Assembly: GCA_027488845.1 (NCBI GenBank) | Contig: JAIYBC010000030.1 | Location: 1 to 64,000, forward strand | DNA length: 64,000 nucleotides | Direction of reading: 5' to 3' | Source of the DNA: Verrucomicrobiales bacterium | Lineage (GTDB): Bacteria; Verrucomicrobiota; Verrucomicrobiia; Limisphaerales; UBA9464 | Shown: one piece after another, positions 42,863-51,052 of the stretch | How positions within the stretch are numbered: position 1 is the first letter of the stretch | How the letters are laid out: the number at the start of each line of letters is the position of its first letter | Position numbers and translations under genes: made by a program | The notes under the pieces: model-generated | What the model was told of the DNA's origin: nothing | Databases searched by the model: none | Seen by the model: only the letters and a program-made list of their open reading frames with translations

Positions 42863-44197
42863 ATGCGATTCCCCGATGTGCGTCCCCTGATCCTGGGATG
42901 GGCCCTGATCGCCGGAGGGTTCGGCCAGGCGGAGTCGGTGAAGGACCGGGAAGGCGCGGTCCGCGGCGACCGGGCCGCCATGGAGAACGACGCCCGCTGG
43001 ATCTACAACGACTGGCGGAAGGGCTTCGAGGAGGCCGCCCGCACCGGCAAGCCGCTGCTCGTGGTGTTGCGCTGCGTGCCCTGTCTCGCCTGCGCCGGCA
43101 TCGATGCCCGCGTGCTGGACCGCGAGGGGGATCTGACCCCGCTGCTGGACCGCTTCGTGTGCGTGCGGCTGATCAACGCCAACGACCTCGACCTCGCCCG
43201 GTTCCAGTTCGACTACGACCTGTCCTTCTCGACGCTGTTCTTCAACGCCGACGGCACCGTGTACGGCCGTTACGGCTCGTGGCGGCATCAGAAGGATCCC
43301 TTGGACCGCTCCACCGCCGGCTACCGCAGGACGATGGAACGGGTGCTGGAACTGCATCGCGGCTATCCCGCCAACAAGGAGTCCCTCGCCGGGAAGCAGG
43401 GTGGTCCGACGCCGTACCGTTCCCCGGTGCAGATTCCCGGTCTCCAGGGGCGCTACACCCCGGCCTTGGACTGGACCAACAAGGTCGTGGCCAGCTGCGT
43501 CCACTGCCATCAGATCGGCGACGCCTTCCGCGAGCTGCATCGGAAGCGTCAGGAGACGTTGACCGCGGAACTCATCTATCCCTGGCCCGCGCCGGAGACG
43601 CTCGGCCTCGCGTTCGCCCCGGATGAACCCGGCCTCGTCGAGAAGGTCGAGCCGGGTTCCGCGGCGGACCGGTCGGGCTTCGTCGCCGGCGACCGCGTTG
43701 AGACCTTCGCCGGACAGGCCGTGGTCTCCGTGGCCGACGTCAGCTGGGTCCTGCATCGGGCGCCCGCCGCCGGGGAGATTCCCGTCACGGTGCGGCGGGA
43801 CACGGCGTCGAGGTCCCTTCGGCTGGCGTTGCCGTCCGGCTGGCGCGAGGGCACGGACATCTCCCGCCGCGTCGGCACGTGGGGATTGCGTGCGATGGCG
43901 TTGGGCGGGCTTCAGCTGGAGGAGATCACGGCGGCCGAGCGTTCGACCCGCGGGATCGCCGCCGAAAGTCTCGCGCTGCGGGTGAAGCACGCCGGGGAGT
44001 ACGGCGAACATGCCGCGGCGAAGAAGGCCGGCTTCCGCAAGGGGGACATCCTCTTGGCCGTGGACGGCCGGAGCGGTCGACTCACCGAGAGCGCGCTGAT
44101 CGGTGCGTTGCTGCAGACCCGGCATCCCGGCGAATCGGTCCCGGCCACTGTGTTCCGCGAAGGCACCCGGATCGACCTGAAGCTGCCGATCCAATGA
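42863..44197 (+). CDS. Exported thioredoxin-fold protein with two PDZ domains and a CxxCH motif
   Basis: A 444-residue exported protein from ATG 42863. It has a signal peptide (LILGWALIAGGFGQA) and a thioredoxin-like domain (about 45-165) with the Cys cluster CVPCLAC at 71-77 in place of a simple CxxC. The FNADGTVYGRYGSW strand follows. A c-type heme-binding motif CVHCH occurs at 212-216. PDZ domain 1 (about 247-330) shows GLVEKVEPGSAADRSGFVAGD; PDZ domain 2 (about 355-440) shows AAKKAGFRKGDILLAVDG. The order suggests a periplasmic redox or quality-control factor. It resembles uncharacterised PVC proteins; I know no named homologue. Confidence 0.75.
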   Translation: MRFPDVRPLILGWALIAGGFGQAESVKDREGAVRGDRAAMENDARWIYNDWRKGFEEAARTGKPLLVVLRCVPCLACAGIDARVLDREGDLTPLLDRFVCVRLINANDLDLARFQFDYDLSFSTLFFNADGTVYGRYGSWRHQKDPLDRSTAGYRRTMERVLELHRGYPANKESLAGKQGGPTPYRSPVQIPGLQGRYTPALDWTNKVVASCVHCHQIGDAFRELHRKRQETLTAELIYPWPAPETLGLAFAPDEPGLVEKVEPGSAADRSGFVAGDRVETFAGQAVVSVADVSWVLHRAPAAGEIPVTVRRDTASRSLRLALPSGWREGTDISRRVGTWGLRAMALGGLQLEEITAAERSTRGIAAESLALRVKHAGEYGEHAAAKKAGFRKGDILLAVDGRSGRLTESALIGALLQTRHPGESVPATVFREGTRIDLKLPIQ

Positions 44198-44237
44198 CGG
44201 TTCGTCCCGGGCGTCTTCCGCACGCTCGCGGCCGGGA

Positions 44238-45071
44238 TTGGAAGCGGTCATCGTCGCGGCGGTGCCGAAGCCACTTCCCGACCATTATGCCACGCTGGGC
44301 CTGCATCGACGCTGCTCGGCGGATCAGATCCGCAACGCCTATCGCATCCTCGCGAAGGAACATCATCCGGACCGCAACGCCGACGATGCCGGGTCGGTGG
44401 TCCGCACCCAGGAACTGAACGCGGCCTACGCGGTCCTCGGCGATCCCGAGGCGAGGAAGGCCTACGACCGGGAACTGGCCGCGGAGGAGCGGGCGGCCCG
44501 AAGCCCCCGGGGAAGTCGGCCGACGGAAGGCGAGGGCGATCCCGACGAGGGCGGGGGACTCCGCCGGAAGTCGGCCGGCCTTCGTGGGAACCTTCGGCAG
44601 GACGTGATGCTGCGACCCGAGGAGTTCCTGCGTGGGACCCGCCTCGAGGTGCGGGTCGACGATCCGGGCAATGCGGCCGGCGCCGAGGTCTATGCGCTCG
44701 ACATCCCCGCCGGCACCGCGCCGGGAGCCCGGTTCGCGGTGCGCCGCGAGGGCGCCTCCGCCGGCGGCGTGCTCACGGTCCGGGCGACGGTCCGTCCTGA
44801 TCCGCGGTTCCGGGCGCGGGGTTCGGACCTGCGTTGCGACCTGCGGATCCCTTCGGCGCTGGCCCGACGCGGCGGCCCGACGACGGTGCGCGGGCTCGAC
44901 GGGATGATCCGGGTCCAGATCCCGCCCGGCATCGCCCGTGGAGAGGAGCTGTTGGTGGCCGGCGAGGGGCTTCCCACGGCCCGCGGCGGCCGCGGTGACC
45001 TGTGTGTGCGGGTGATGTACCAGCCGGACGTCCGCATCACCCGTCGGCCGGCGGGAGACGACCCACGGTAG
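44238..45071 (+). CDS. DnaJ/CbpA-type co-chaperone
   Basis: A 277-residue J-domain protein. The J domain (about 14-80) has YATLGLHRRCSADQIRNAYR, HHPDRNADD with the essential HPD, and YAVLGDPEARKAYDREL. There is no Cys-rich zinc finger. After a linker (85-115) comes a CTD substrate-binding region with LRPEEFLRGTRLEVRV, TVRATVRPDPRFRARGSDL, and VQIPPGIARGEELLVAGEGLPT (in part). This is the CbpA/DnaJ-type-B layout; it would present substrates to a DnaK. The start is uncertain: TTG 44238 or GTG 44262. It lies 40 bases after the PDZ protein and may be cotranscribed with it. Confidence 0.85.
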   Translation: MEAVIVAAVPKPLPDHYATLGLHRRCSADQIRNAYRILAKEHHPDRNADDAGSVVRTQELNAAYAVLGDPEARKAYDRELAAEERAARSPRGSRPTEGEGDPDEGGGLRRKSAGLRGNLRQDVMLRPEEFLRGTRLEVRVDDPGNAAGAEVYALDIPAGTAPGARFAVRREGASAGGVLTVRATVRPDPRFRARGSDLRCDLRIPSALARRGGPTTVRGLDGMIRVQIPPGIARGEELLVAGEGLPTARGGRGDLCVRVMYQPDVRITRRPAGDDPR

Positions 45072-45135
45072 GGTGGAGGCCCCTCGCCTTCCGCGGTTGT
45101 CGCGTCGGCGCGACGCCGGTTAGGCTTTGCGTCTC

Positions 45136-45468
45136 ATGAGCCAACCCGCCTGTCCGATGTGTGAGATGACCGAGGTCCTGGAGAGGTCCGGGAACTGGGA
45201 GTGCGTGACCTGCGGGCACGAATGGGCGAAGGAGGCCGAGCCGGAGGCGCCGGTCGGGCCGCGCGTGGTGAAGGACGCCAACGGCAACGTCCTCGCCGAC
45301 GGCGACGTGGTGATCCTGATCAAGGACCTGAAGCTCGGCGGTTCCCAGGTCCTCAAGGGCGGCTCGAAGTCCAAGCCAATCCGGCTGGTGGACGGCGACC
45401 ACGAGATCGACTGCAAGGTGGACGGCATCGCCGTCGGCCTGAAGGCGTGCTTCGTCCGCAAGGCGTGA
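45136..45468 (+). CDS. phnA: Zinc-ribbon protein PhnA (YjdM)
   Basis: A 110-residue protein with an N-terminal zinc ribbon (CPMCEMTEV and CVTCGHEW, four Cys) and the conserved PhnA core: VVKDANGNVLADGDVVILIKDLKLGG (in pieces: KDANGNVLADGD, VILIKDLKLGG), KGGSKSKPIRLVDGDHEIDCK and GLKACFVRKA. Despite its name, the family is not proven to act in phosphonate uptake. ATG 45136 is the usual family start; an upstream ATG three codons earlier is less likely. Confidence 0.93.
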   Translation: MSQPACPMCEMTEVLERSGNWECVTCGHEWAKEAEPEAPVGPRVVKDANGNVLADGDVVILIKDLKLGGSQVLKGGSKSKPIRLVDGDHEIDCKVDGIAVGLKACFVRKA

Positions 45469-45483
45469 GCGGGAGCCGCGACC

Positions 45484-45513
45484 GACCTCACGCAGATTCG
45501 CCAAGACGCCAAC
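45484..45513 (-). repeat. Island repeat module 3, isolated inverted copy
   Basis: Reverse complement matches module 3 of copies C and E at 28 of 30 bases (GTTGGCGTCTTGGCGAATCT...). A shorter relative, CGTCTTGGCGTTTTTGCGTG, lies at 45599-45618. So module 3 also exists without modules 1 and 2. The rest of the 290-base gap 45469-45758 shows nothing else. Confidence 0.7.
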
Positions 45514-45758
45514 CGGGCGACGGAGCCGGACTGAAACAGCGTTCCCCATGCGGTCCATGGTTCTACCGCGAGAAGACCGCGGCTTCTTCCCTCCCCAGCG
45601 TCTTGGCGTTTTTGCGTGCCGATCTCTTTCCAGCCGGCGCCTGCCGCCGTTCTGGGATTCACCGGGAAGATTGCGATTCAGTTTACGATTCAGAGTAAGA
45701 CGGCGAGCCCTACTCTCCCTGCGCCTTGCTGGCCTCTTCGAGCCCGACCATGTCGGAG

Positions 45759-47855
45759 TCAGATTGGGCGCAGTGCGTCGTCGCCGACTTCGAGCACCGC
45801 GAGGCAGGCCATGGCGGTGGCGGGATCGTTGAGCGGGACGATGCCCCGGGTCAGGCGCGGGACGGGGCGGCCTTCGCGCCGCGGCGGTGACAGCTTCTCC
45901 CACGCGGCCATCAGCGAGACGAAGTCGGGATGTCCCAGCGCACGCAGTTGGGACGGGTTCAGCAACCGCAGACGGGACGTGTGTCCCGGGGCCACGAAGC
46001 GCGTCAGCTCCAGCAGCACCCGGCCCATGGTGAGACGCGGGTTCAACTCCACCAACGGCCGGAGGCACGGCCCGTCCGGACCCTCATGGACGAAGGCGTC
46101 CACGCCGGCCGGACCGTGGTGGCCGGCGGCGTCGAAGGCGGTCTGCAAGGCCGATTGGATCCGTTCGAAGATCCGGTGGATCCACCGGGGATCCCTGCCT
46201 CGGAACGCGGCGAGGACGGCGGCCGGGGGACGTCGCCCGGCGGCGGGTTCGGCGGTGTTGGCGAGGAACTGTCCGCGCCGGTCGGTGGTCAGGCCGGTGT
46301 AGCCCCGCAGACGGAGCGAGCCGTCGACACGGTCGAACTGCACCGAGAAGTCGCAGAGCCGTTCCATCCAGGGTTCCACGACCACCGATCCGCCGTGGCG
46401 GAACGATTCCTCCACCCAGACGCGTTGGGCGGGCAACGGTGCCGGTTCCCAGAGGCGGATCGCGTTGCCGCCGGCGAGTCCGAGCGACCGCTTGACCACG
46501 ATGCGATGGTGGCCGGTGGCGCGGATGCGGTCCACGGCCTCCCACACCGCGGCCGGCTCCCGGGCCACGGTGCCGATCGTCCACGCCGGCGAAAGGCGTC
46601 CCGGCGGGGCGATCGCCTCCAATTCGGACTGGAGTTCCCGCAGCAGTGCGGAGCTCCAGTCCTTGCCGAACAGCGCGGCCCGCGCGGCCGTGGTGCCGGG
46701 GTCGGGCAATCCCGAGCCGCCGGTGACCTGCAACGCCAGCGGCGCGAGCCGCGCGACGCTGTCCGGCGACCAGGCCCAGGGTCGCAACGACCCGAGTTTG
46801 CGTCCGGCGAGGGAACCGATCTCCGCGAGCGGGACACACTCCGCCACCGGCAGACCCTGGCGTCGAAGCCCGGCGAGGAATTCCGCGGAAGGCGTCGTGG
46901 GCACCAGCACCACGTCGTCGTCGCTGCCCAGGTATTGGGGCAGCAGGGCGAGGTCCTCGGCGAGGCGCAGCGCATGTCGGCCCGGGTTGAAGGCGGGGCC
47001 CAGCCCGATGTGGCCTTCGGCGAGCGGATTGAAGAGGAACACGTCCGGCGTTCGGCCCTTGGAGCGGGAGAAGGCCTCGAGCCGCCGGATGAAGTCGTCC
47101 TCCAGGCCGGCCGACCGACGGCCTTCGACGTTGAAGTCGTCGCCGCGGGCGCGTCGTGGTGAGAGCGGAGTGCGGAGCACCCGCTGGAAGGCGTTCCAGT
47201 CGGTTTCGTCGGGTTCCTTCCAACGGCGGAACCACTTCAGTCCATGGGCGACATGGGCGATCTCGTCGCGGTGGATCCGGTCGAGCAGCGCGGCGGTGTC
47301 CGCGTCGCCGGCCTCGGCAAAGGCCCGGCCGAAGGTCCTCGAGAAGTCGAGGTTTGCCTGCTCGAAGGTGAGGCTGAGCCCGGACACGAAGTCCATCGGG
47401 CTCCGCATCGGCGCGACGCTGCGCCAGAAGTAGCCGCTGACCGGCAGTTCGCCGAAGACCACGCCGCAGGCCTTCATGCGCTCGAGGTAGAGCCGCACGT
47501 GGTCCTGTTCGTCCTGGAGGGTCCTCAGGACACCGCGTCGGAAGGCCGGCGGGGCGTCGGGGAATCGGAGGAGCACCAGGGCCATCAACTCGGTGGCGAG
47601 CAGCTCGTGGTTGGCGAAGAAGTGGAGGACCTTGCCGCGTTCGGAACCGTGGTCGAGTCGGTGGAGTCCGGGGAAGGAATCCGTCGTCGTCGCGGTGCCC
47701 GGGGCCTTGAAGCGCAGGACGTCGGGACGACCGGGAGCCTCGGGACTCTCCCAGGCCGAGCCGGGCCGGGTGTCCGTGAACGTCTCCGGCCGGAACAGCT
47801 TGTCCTCCAGCGTCGTCCCGAAGACCACGCGCTCGGCGAATTCCCTGAGTTCCAT
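45759..47855 (-). CDS. DUF455 ferritin-like domain fused to pre-ATP-grasp and ATP-grasp ligase
   Basis: A 698-residue fusion from ATG 47855. Residues about 1-280 match DUF455, a ferritin-like four-helix bundle, with Glu/His positions typical of diiron sites (ANHELLATELMALVLL, DEQDHVRLYLERM, EQANLDFS, RDEIAHVAHGLKWF). Residues about 310-430 look like a pre-ATP-grasp domain (DVFLFNPLAEGHIGLG, DDDVVLVPTTPSAEF). About 440-640 is an ATP-grasp domain (IVVKRSLGLAGGNAIRL, VVVEPWMER, and the Mg-binding-type VELNPRLTMGR near 600). The fusion suggests metal-dependent oxidation or hydroxylation coupled to ATP-driven amide or carboxylate ligation. Its substrate is unknown. It is transcribed divergently from the DUF6797-like gene. 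Confidence 0.75.
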   Translation of the reverse strand: MELREFAERVVFGTTLEDKLFRPETFTDTRPGSAWESPEAPGRPDVLRFKAPGTATTTDSFPGLHRLDHGSERGKVLHFFANHELLATELMALVLLRFPDAPPAFRRGVLRTLQDEQDHVRLYLERMKACGVVFGELPVSGYFWRSVAPMRSPMDFVSGLSLTFEQANLDFSRTFGRAFAEAGDADTAALLDRIHRDEIAHVAHGLKWFRRWKEPDETDWNAFQRVLRTPLSPRRARGDDFNVEGRRSAGLEDDFIRRLEAFSRSKGRTPDVFLFNPLAEGHIGLGPAFNPGRHALRLAEDLALLPQYLGSDDDVVLVPTTPSAEFLAGLRRQGLPVAECVPLAEIGSLAGRKLGSLRPWAWSPDSVARLAPLALQVTGGSGLPDPGTTAARAALFGKDWSSALLRELQSELEAIAPPGRLSPAWTIGTVAREPAAVWEAVDRIRATGHHRIVVKRSLGLAGGNAIRLWEPAPLPAQRVWVEESFRHGGSVVVEPWMERLCDFSVQFDRVDGSLRLRGYTGLTTDRRGQFLANTAEPAAGRRPPAAVLAAFRGRDPRWIHRIFERIQSALQTAFDAAGHHGPAGVDAFVHEGPDGPCLRPLVELNPRLTMGRVLLELTRFVAPGHTSRLRLLNPSQLRALGHPDFVSLMAAWEKLSPPRREGRPVPRLTRGIVPLNDPATAMACLAVLEVGDDALRPI

Positions 47856-48010
47856 GCCCGCGGTGAAGCTACCGGATCGGACCGCGCCCGGGAGCGCGAA
47901 ATCATCCGCGACACCCGACGCCTGAAGCCCGCGTGCCATTCCGGCGTCCGCGGCCTTGCCAGTCGGTCGTGGGTGGCGAAGCATCCGCGCGTCACCTTCC
48001 CGTCTTTTCC

Positions 48011-50389
48011 ATGAAGTTCCACACACTCCACGGCCTGGCCGCCGCGGCGCTCCTGCCGCTGCTGACTCCGACCCTGGCCCAGAACGCGCCCGCCGGCCCC
48101 GTCCGCGGTCCGTTTTGGTCGGGCACGATCATGCGGTCCAAGGACAACCCGGCGGCCATGAAGGGCCTTGCCGTCACGCTCGGTCCCGAGCGGCGCAGCT
48201 ACGTCGTCTACGACCTCGACACCCTCCGCCTCGCGGTGGCGTGGAGCGGCGAGTTCCTCGAGTTCGGCAACACGCTGACCAAGATCGAATGGCCGCCGCC
48301 GCCCACGGTGAAGGGCACCCAGATCGCCTTCGAGACGGGCATCGGGCCCGGCTGGGGCGACAAGGGCGGCAGCCTCGACGACCCGCGTCTGCGCAAGCAG
48401 GGGCCGCTCCCGAAGGACTGGGCCCACTACGAGGGACTCTACCTGCACGGCGACAACGTGGTCCTGCGCTACACGGTGGGCGGAGCCACGGTGCTCGAGT
48501 CCCCGGGCGTCGAGGACGTCGGCGGCCAGCGGTTCTTCACCCGCACCTTCCAGGTGAACAAGTCGGGCGGCGCGGCCACGTTGCTGCTCGCGGAAGGCGC
48601 CACGGGCACCGCGATGGAATCGGACTTCGACGGCTCGAAGGGTCCGGTGACCGTCGCGCTCAAGGACGGCAAGTCCCTCTCGATCGGCGGCCAGGACGTG
48701 CCGGCGAAGACGCGTCTCGTGGTCGGTGCGGACGGCCGGGTGCTGCTCAAGCTCGCCACGACGAAGGCCGGCCGGGCATTCCGGATCGCGCTCACGCCCG
48801 ACGCCGCGCCGGAGGGATTCGTCGCGCTGCGCGGACGCAAGGTCGCGAACCTGACCGACTTCACCAACGGCGGCCCCTCGCTGTGGCCGGAGACGGTCAC
48901 CACCCAGGGCAAGCTCGACACCGGCGGCGGCGACGGCAGCTACGTGGTCGACACCCTGACCGAGCCGTTCCCGAATCCGTACCGGGTCAGCACGTTCATC
49001 GGCGGATTCGACTTCCTGCCCGACGGCCGGGCCGCGGTGTGCACGTTCCATGGCGACGTCTGGATCGTCTCGGGCATCGACGACACGCTGGAGAAGCTGA
49101 CCTGGAAGCGTTTCGCGACCGGTCTCTTCCAGCCCCTCGGGCTCAAGGTCGTGAAGGGCGACATCTACGTCGCCGGCCGCGACCAGATCACGCGGTTGAA
49201 GGACCTCAACGAGGACGGCGAGGCCGACCTGTACGCGAACTTCAACAACGACACCGTCGTCACGCCGAACTACCACGAGTTCGTCCTCGACCTGCACACG
49301 GACTCGAAGGGGAACTTCTACTACGCCAAGGGCGCCCCCTGGGAGCCGTCGGTCACCTCGCCGCACCAGGGCACCATCCTCAAGGTGTCTCCCGACGGGA
49401 AGAAGATGGAGGTCTTCGCCTCGGGCCTGCGCGCGCCGAACGGCATGACGGTCGGTCCCGACGACACGGTGCTCGTGGGCGACAACCAGGGCCACTGGAT
49501 GCCGTCCTCGAAGCTCAACCTGGTGAAGCCGGGTTCCTTCATGGGAATGGTGCCCGCGGCGCAGAAGGAATTGGCGCTGAAGTACCCGGACGGCCGTGAG
49601 ATCCGCGTCAACCCGAGCGATCCCGACGTCCGAAAGGCCAACAACCTGAAGGGCTGGGACGGCGCGATGCCGATCCCGACGTCCTACGACGAGCCGGTCG
49701 CGTGGCTGCCGATGCGTTGGGACAACTCCAGCGGCGGACAGGTGTACGTGACCAGCGACAAGTGGGGTCCGTGGAAGGGCTCGCCGCTGTTCATGAGCTA
49801 CGGCAAGTGCCTGCTGTACGGCGTCTCGATGGACACCGTGGACGGCACCACCCAGGCCTCGCTGGTCCCGTTCGGGCTCAAGTTCCAGAGCGGCATCATG
49901 CGCGGGCGTTTCAGCCAGAAGGACGGCCAGCTCTACGTGGCGGGCCTGAAGGGCTGGCAGAACGCGGCGACGCGTGACGGCGGATTCTACCGCGTGCGCT
50001 ACACCGGGAAGCCGGTCCGCCAGGTGCTCAAGACCCACGCGGCGAAGAACGGCCTCCAGCTGACCTTCAGCACCGCCCTCGACCCGAAGACCGCCGGCGA
50101 TGCGGCGAGCTACGCGGTCGAGGTGTGGAACTACCGCTACAGCGGCAACTACGGCTCGCCGGAACTCTCGGTCAAGGACCCCACCAAGACCGCCCACGAC
50201 AAGCTGTCGGTCGGCGCCGTCAAGGTGTCCGCCGACGGCAAGACGGTCTTCCTTGAGATCGAAGGCCTGCCGGTGGCGGACCAGTTCAGCGTCAAGTACA
50301 CCGTCAACGCGGCCGACGGCGCCGAGATGCGTTCCGAGGTGATCGGGACCATCCACAAGCTCGGTGCCGCGGTGACCACGCTTCGCTGA
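48011..50389 (+). CDS. DUF6797-like exported beta-propeller protein
   Basis: A 792-residue exported protein from ATG 48011. A signal peptide (LAAAALLPLLTPTLA) is followed by an N-terminal DUF6797-like domain (about 30-300). A six-bladed propeller related to glucose/sorbosone dehydrogenases comes next (about 310-680): FIGGFDFLPDGRAAVCTFHGDVWIV (in part), LGLKVVKGDIYVAGRDQITRL, APNGMTVGPDDTVLVGDNQGHW. A C-terminal Ig-like domain (about 690-780) shows LKTHAAKNGLQLTFSTALDP. Relatives are abundant in Verrucomicrobiota and Planctomycetota, often linked to heme or sugar oxidation, but no activity is proven. No CxxCH is present here. A very strong terminator follows. Confidence 0.75.
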   Translation: MKFHTLHGLAAAALLPLLTPTLAQNAPAGPVRGPFWSGTIMRSKDNPAAMKGLAVTLGPERRSYVVYDLDTLRLAVAWSGEFLEFGNTLTKIEWPPPPTVKGTQIAFETGIGPGWGDKGGSLDDPRLRKQGPLPKDWAHYEGLYLHGDNVVLRYTVGGATVLESPGVEDVGGQRFFTRTFQVNKSGGAATLLLAEGATGTAMESDFDGSKGPVTVALKDGKSLSIGGQDVPAKTRLVVGADGRVLLKLATTKAGRAFRIALTPDAAPEGFVALRGRKVANLTDFTNGGPSLWPETVTTQGKLDTGGGDGSYVVDTLTEPFPNPYRVSTFIGGFDFLPDGRAAVCTFHGDVWIVSGIDDTLEKLTWKRFATGLFQPLGLKVVKGDIYVAGRDQITRLKDLNEDGEADLYANFNNDTVVTPNYHEFVLDLHTDSKGNFYYAKGAPWEPSVTSPHQGTILKVSPDGKKMEVFASGLRAPNGMTVGPDDTVLVGDNQGHWMPSSKLNLVKPGSFMGMVPAAQKELALKYPDGREIRVNPSDPDVRKANNLKGWDGAMPIPTSYDEPVAWLPMRWDNSSGGQVYVTSDKWGPWKGSPLFMSYGKCLLYGVSMDTVDGTTQASLVPFGLKFQSGIMRGRFSQKDGQLYVAGLKGWQNAATRDGGFYRVRYTGKPVRQVLKTHAAKNGLQLTFSTALDPKTAGDAASYAVEVWNYRYSGNYGSPELSVKDPTKTAHDKLSVGAVKVSADGKTVFLEIEGLPVADQFSVKYTVNAADGAEMRSEVIGTIHKLGAAVTTLR

Positions 50390-50413
50390 TCCACCGGATC
50401 CGATTCGACGGAC

Positions 50414-50442
50414 GGGGCGCCGGCCGACAAGGCCGGCGCCCC
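50414..50442 (+). terminator. Strong intrinsic terminator
   Basis: A perfect 12-bp stem GGGGCGCCGGCC / GGCCGGCGCCCC with GACAA loop, 25 bases past the stop at 50389, is followed by GTTCTCTTG. Confidence 0.8.
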
Positions 50443-50498
50443 GTTCTCTTGTCCGCGTTCTCCGCCGATCAGGACCCTTCGGATCGGCCCGAGGGATT

Positions 50499-50578
50499 CA
50501 TCCGCAGAGGACGCAAAGGGACACAGATCCGGATCCTGAGTCGCGAACATCTGCGGAGATCTGCGGCATCTGCGGATG
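50499..50578. repeat. 80-bp 'CATCCGCAGA' element, copy 1
   Basis: Ends are the 10-bp inverted repeat CATCCGCAGA / TCTGCGGATG. The interior has CGGATCCTGAGTCGCGAACA. The same 80-bp unit recurs at 50670. This is a common PVC and environmental intergenic repeat type. Together with copy 2 it fills most of the gap 50390-50756; no gene is seen there. Confidence 0.8.
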
Positions 50579-50669
50579 TCTCGGGCTGTCACCAATCGGA
50601 GTTCATTCCGTTGTGGATGCGAAGTGGCTCCGGCTTCTGGAGGTCCGCCGGCATCGGACTGAGAGGGTT

Positions 50670-50749
50670 CATCCGCAGATGACGCAGAGGGACGCAGACC
50701 CAGATCCTGAGAAGTGAACATCTGCGGAGATCTGCCGCATCTGCGGATG
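50670..50749. repeat. 80-bp 'CATCCGCAGA' element, copy 2
   Basis: Same length and orientation as the element at 50499, with the same 10-bp terminal inverted repeat and about 10 internal differences. It ends 7 bases before the stop codon of the minus-strand lipoprotein gene. Confidence 0.8.
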
Positions 50750-50756
50750 GACGGAA

Positions 50757-51029
50757 TCAGCGGATCTGCGGGACCAGCCGGAGGGCGTCGACAAGGCTGC
50801 CGCGACCCTTGGACTCGATCTCGGAGGCGGGGATCCGGCGGACCGTCTGGGCGGTGGAGGGCAACGTGCCTTCGGCGTCGTCGGCCGGAACCGGGATCAG
50901 GGAACCGGTCACCAGGACCCTTTCCCTGCGGTCCTGCCCGGCGGACGCAGCCGTGCCGGAACGGCAGCCGGCGAAGGCCAAGGCCGACGCCAACACGAAA
51001 CCGAGTGGACGAAGGGCTTGCCGATGCAT
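50757..51029 (-). CDS. Small lipoprotein with a TonB-plug-like motif
   Basis: A 90-residue predicted lipoprotein. The signal peptide ends in a lipobox (ALAFAGC, lipidated Cys22). The remaining 68 residues contain RVLVTGSLIPVPADD, then RRIPASEIESKGRGSLVDALRLVPQIR (in part SEIESKGRGSLVDALRLVP). That order resembles the start of a TonB-dependent receptor plug domain (a TGS-x-I-P strand, an I-x-x-x-E-I-E helix, then S-L-V-D-A-L-R-x-V-P). There is no barrel, so it is either a plug-only protein or a shared fold. It lies 23 bases after the RDD gene on the same strand. Confidence 0.7.
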   Translation of the reverse strand: MHRQALRPLGFVLASALAFAGCRSGTAASAGQDRRERVLVTGSLIPVPADDAEGTLPSTAQTVRRIPASEIESKGRGSLVDALRLVPQIR

Positions 51030-51052
51030 GGCGATCCGGGGCGTGCGGGGGT

